DNA of 64,000 nucleotides from Selaginella moellendorffii (lineage: Eukaryota > Streptophyta > Lycopodiopsida > Selaginellales > Selaginellaceae). The translations under genes were made by a program, and so were the position numbers. The stretch covers positions 1,180,165 to 1,244,164 of the forward strand of contig NW_003314263.1 of the NCBI RefSeq assembly GCF_000143415.4, read 5' to 3'. This document shows, piece after piece, positions 62,592 to 64,000 of this stretch (positions within the stretch are counted from its first letter, which is position 1; every line of letters begins with the position of its first letter). The notes below the pieces were generated by a model. It ran no database searches. It saw nothing but the letters and a program-made list of their open reading frames with translations, and was not told the origin of the DNA.

Positions 62592-64000
62592 CTACGTACC
62601 ACCAGCTTGCACTCTTGACGAGCACCGCAAGCAGCTGCTTCCAACGAGCTTTCGCTGGAATCCATCCTTATCTCCATCGTCTTCCTGGATCATCTCCTCG
62701 GCCTCTATCCTGCTTAAGTTCTTGTCGACGGGTCCTCCCGGGACGCAGCAGCATGGTGGTGCTTGAGACGACACCGAAGATGTAATCGACGAGGCCTGTC
62801 CCGCCGCCGCTGCTTCCGGGAGCTCGTAGAGCTTGAGCTCTTCTTTGCTCGAACTTTTGCGACTGTCTCGCTCGTCGACGCTGTTGTCCGCTATACTCTT
62901 CGCCATCTTTTGCTGCCAGTCGAGGTGAACTGCGAGCACCAAGCTGATGATCTCCTTCCTGTAGAAGGCCACCTGAAACCGTTTGTAAAGAGCTTCCGCG
63001 ACGTTGGCTCGAGCTGACATCGTGCTTGGTCCGTATAAGCGCACGCTCTTGCCGTTGCCGAGGTAGTGCTTGATCATATTGTCTAGGAAGAAAGTCTTCG
63101 TTCTCGTTGGTTGAGCCGAGAAGCCAACCGCCGCTGCTACTCCACCTTGGAGCTGCAAGCTCGATGCGCTGTTGATCCTCTCCGAGAAGATATCGTAGCT
63201 TCTCTTTCTCGACGGCAGTACGTGCTGATAATCGCTCCTCCATCTCGTTAAAGTCTGTTCTTCGATCGAGGACCTGGTAGAGTCGCAGGACGAACCCGCC
63301 GGAGCCTTAAGATCAAACCGAGGTGCCGAAGAAGAACACACAAGCGTCGCAGTGGTCGTGGTTGTCATCGTCTCGCTCGTCGATTCGCTTCTACTTTCGC
63401 TGTTCTTCCCCTGCTCCGGATCGCCAGCGTCGGTGTTTCCAGTCCGACAATTCACTTCGAGCTGCTGCAGCTGCTTTGGAAGCGCCAGGAAAGTTGTGAT
63501 CAAGCCACCATCGTCGTTTCTCTCGGCAGCCGGTTCGTCCTTCTTCTCCTTTGGCGTGTCAACTTTCTTCTCTTTCGGGGTCTCGCCGTCCTTGTCCTCG
63601 TCACCTTGGTCGTCACCTTTCGCGAAAGCATGAGACGTTCCTTTGCTCAGCCACAGTGTCGGCCTGCGTTTGCGCTCGCTGACGACTCCATTAGTGTTGA
63701 TATCGTCCATTTTGCTGCTGCTGCTCACACCCCTCTTGTTATTTATCTCGCTCTGGCTCTTGGCCATCAACTCGTTGTCCAGCTCCGGAAGTTCCAGCAA
63801 GCTCGCATCAGTGGCTACGTGATTCAACACCTCGCTGATCGAGTCGAAGTAATCTTTGCCTTTGATCAAGGAGCGTTTCGAGTAGCGCTTGATGCCTGGG
63901 ACCATGTAAACCAGCGGCCCTTTCCCGCTTTGTTCCGAGCTCCAGTCCTTGGCAAGCAGCCGAGGCCACACTCCTTCCCAGAACAAGTCCTGTGCTCGGC
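62592..64000 (-). CDS. SANT/Myb-type nuclear protein, C-terminal part (5' end outside the window)
   Basis: The minus strand is open from the right window edge to a stop at 62592, about 469 codons. It begins within AQDLFWEGVWPRLLAKDW and continues SEQSGKGPLVYMVPGIKRYS, RSLIKGKDYFDSISEVLNHV and LLELPEL. From memory this matches plant SANT/Myb proteins of the At2g47820 type (arginine-glutamate repeat-like), in which the same block follows the SANT domain. The remainder is low complexity: KR-rich, repeats of TPKEKK, Thr/Ser-rich parts, an Ala run, and Cys near the end. Such proteins are thought to act in chromatin or transcription; this is inferred. The last about 250 residues show no motif, and an intron near the 3' end cannot be excluded. 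Confidence 0.6.
   Translation of the reverse strand, partial: RAQDLFWEGVWPRLLAKDWSSEQSGKGPLVYMVPGIKRYSKRSLIKGKDYFDSISEVLNHVATDASLLELPELDNELMAKSQSEINNKRGVSSSSKMDDINTNGVVSERKRRPTLWLSKGTSHAFAKGDDQGDEDKDGETPKEKKVDTPKEKKDEPAAERNDDGGLITTFLALPKQLQQLEVNCRTGNTDAGDPEQGKNSESRSESTSETMTTTTTATLVCSSSAPRFDLKAPAGSSCDSTRSSIEEQTLTRWRSDYQHVLPSRKRSYDIFSERINSASSLQLQGGVAAAVGFSAQPTRTKTFFLDNMIKHYLGNGKSVRLYGPSTMSARANVAEALYKRFQVAFYRKEIISLVLAVHLDWQQKMAKSIADNSVDERDSRKSSSKEELKLYELPEAAAAGQASSITSSVSSQAPPCCCVPGGPVDKNLSRIEAEEMIQEDDGDKDGFQRKLVGSSCLRCSSRVQAGGT

Noticed and set aside
1..64000. CRISPR arrays, bacterial operons or prophage
   Set aside because: The window has spliced plant genes throughout; the regular repeats are minisatellites in LTRs without spacers.

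Overview
The window looks like nuclear DNA of a land plant, most probably the lycophyte Selaginella moellendorffii or a close relative. The genes are plant families (AUX1/LAX carrier, WRI1-type AP2 factor, group I bZIP, SKIP35, PPR, plant beta'-COP). Their introns are very short (about 45-110 nt), genes are closely packed, and compact GC-rich gene blocks alternate with AT-rich repeat islands. The species assignment is inference; the gene families are read directly from translated exons.

Layout. 1-2114: two minus-strand genes, a SKIP35 homologue cut by the window edge and a five-exon plant gene of unknown function (DUF8204 type). 2230-4430: an AT-rich island with an intact, intronless gene for a secreted protein that joins an orphan N-terminal domain to a GNA-type (bulb lectin) domain. 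4439-6697: an intronless PPR gene. 8873-12933: two tandem AUX1/LAX auxin-carrier genes with matching exons; the second has lost the histidine of the conserved GGHAVTVE motif. 13030-14660: a degenerating tandem array of a small secreted-peptide gene with one intact copy. 14793-14864: tRNA-Pro(AGG). 16134-17980: a WRI1-like AP2 factor with the diagnostic 9-nt exon. 18298-20051: a polytopic membrane protein resembling the XK-related family. 20939-23447: a group I bZIP gene and an Alba-domain gene, divergently transcribed from a 405-bp shared promoter.

About 23450-54060 is a transposon graveyard. It holds decayed Ty3/gypsy gag-pol copies (one with a chromodomain), a more intact gypsy element (39863-46400, containing an assembly gap), two solo LTRs of about 1.7 kb with perfect 5-bp target duplications, LTRs that share a GA/TC-rich minisatellite core, and several miniature LTR elements (TRIMs). 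One TRIM is essentially perfect (33905-34499). A second AT-rich island carries a divergent paralogue of the orphan-domain lectin (55584-56453).

57214-64000 returns to housekeeping genes: coatomer beta' (COPB2, minus) and DNAJC8 (plus) share a bidirectional promoter of about 140 bp between their start codons, followed by the 3' part of a SANT/Myb-type nuclear protein gene cut by the right edge.

There is no operon-like organisation. The relationships that matter are paralogy (LAX pair, lectin pair, peptide array), divergent shared promoters (bZIP/Alba, COPB2/DNAJC8) and nested transposon insertions. All intron-exon structures were deduced by eye from splice signals and protein similarity remembered from known families; transcript data would settle them.
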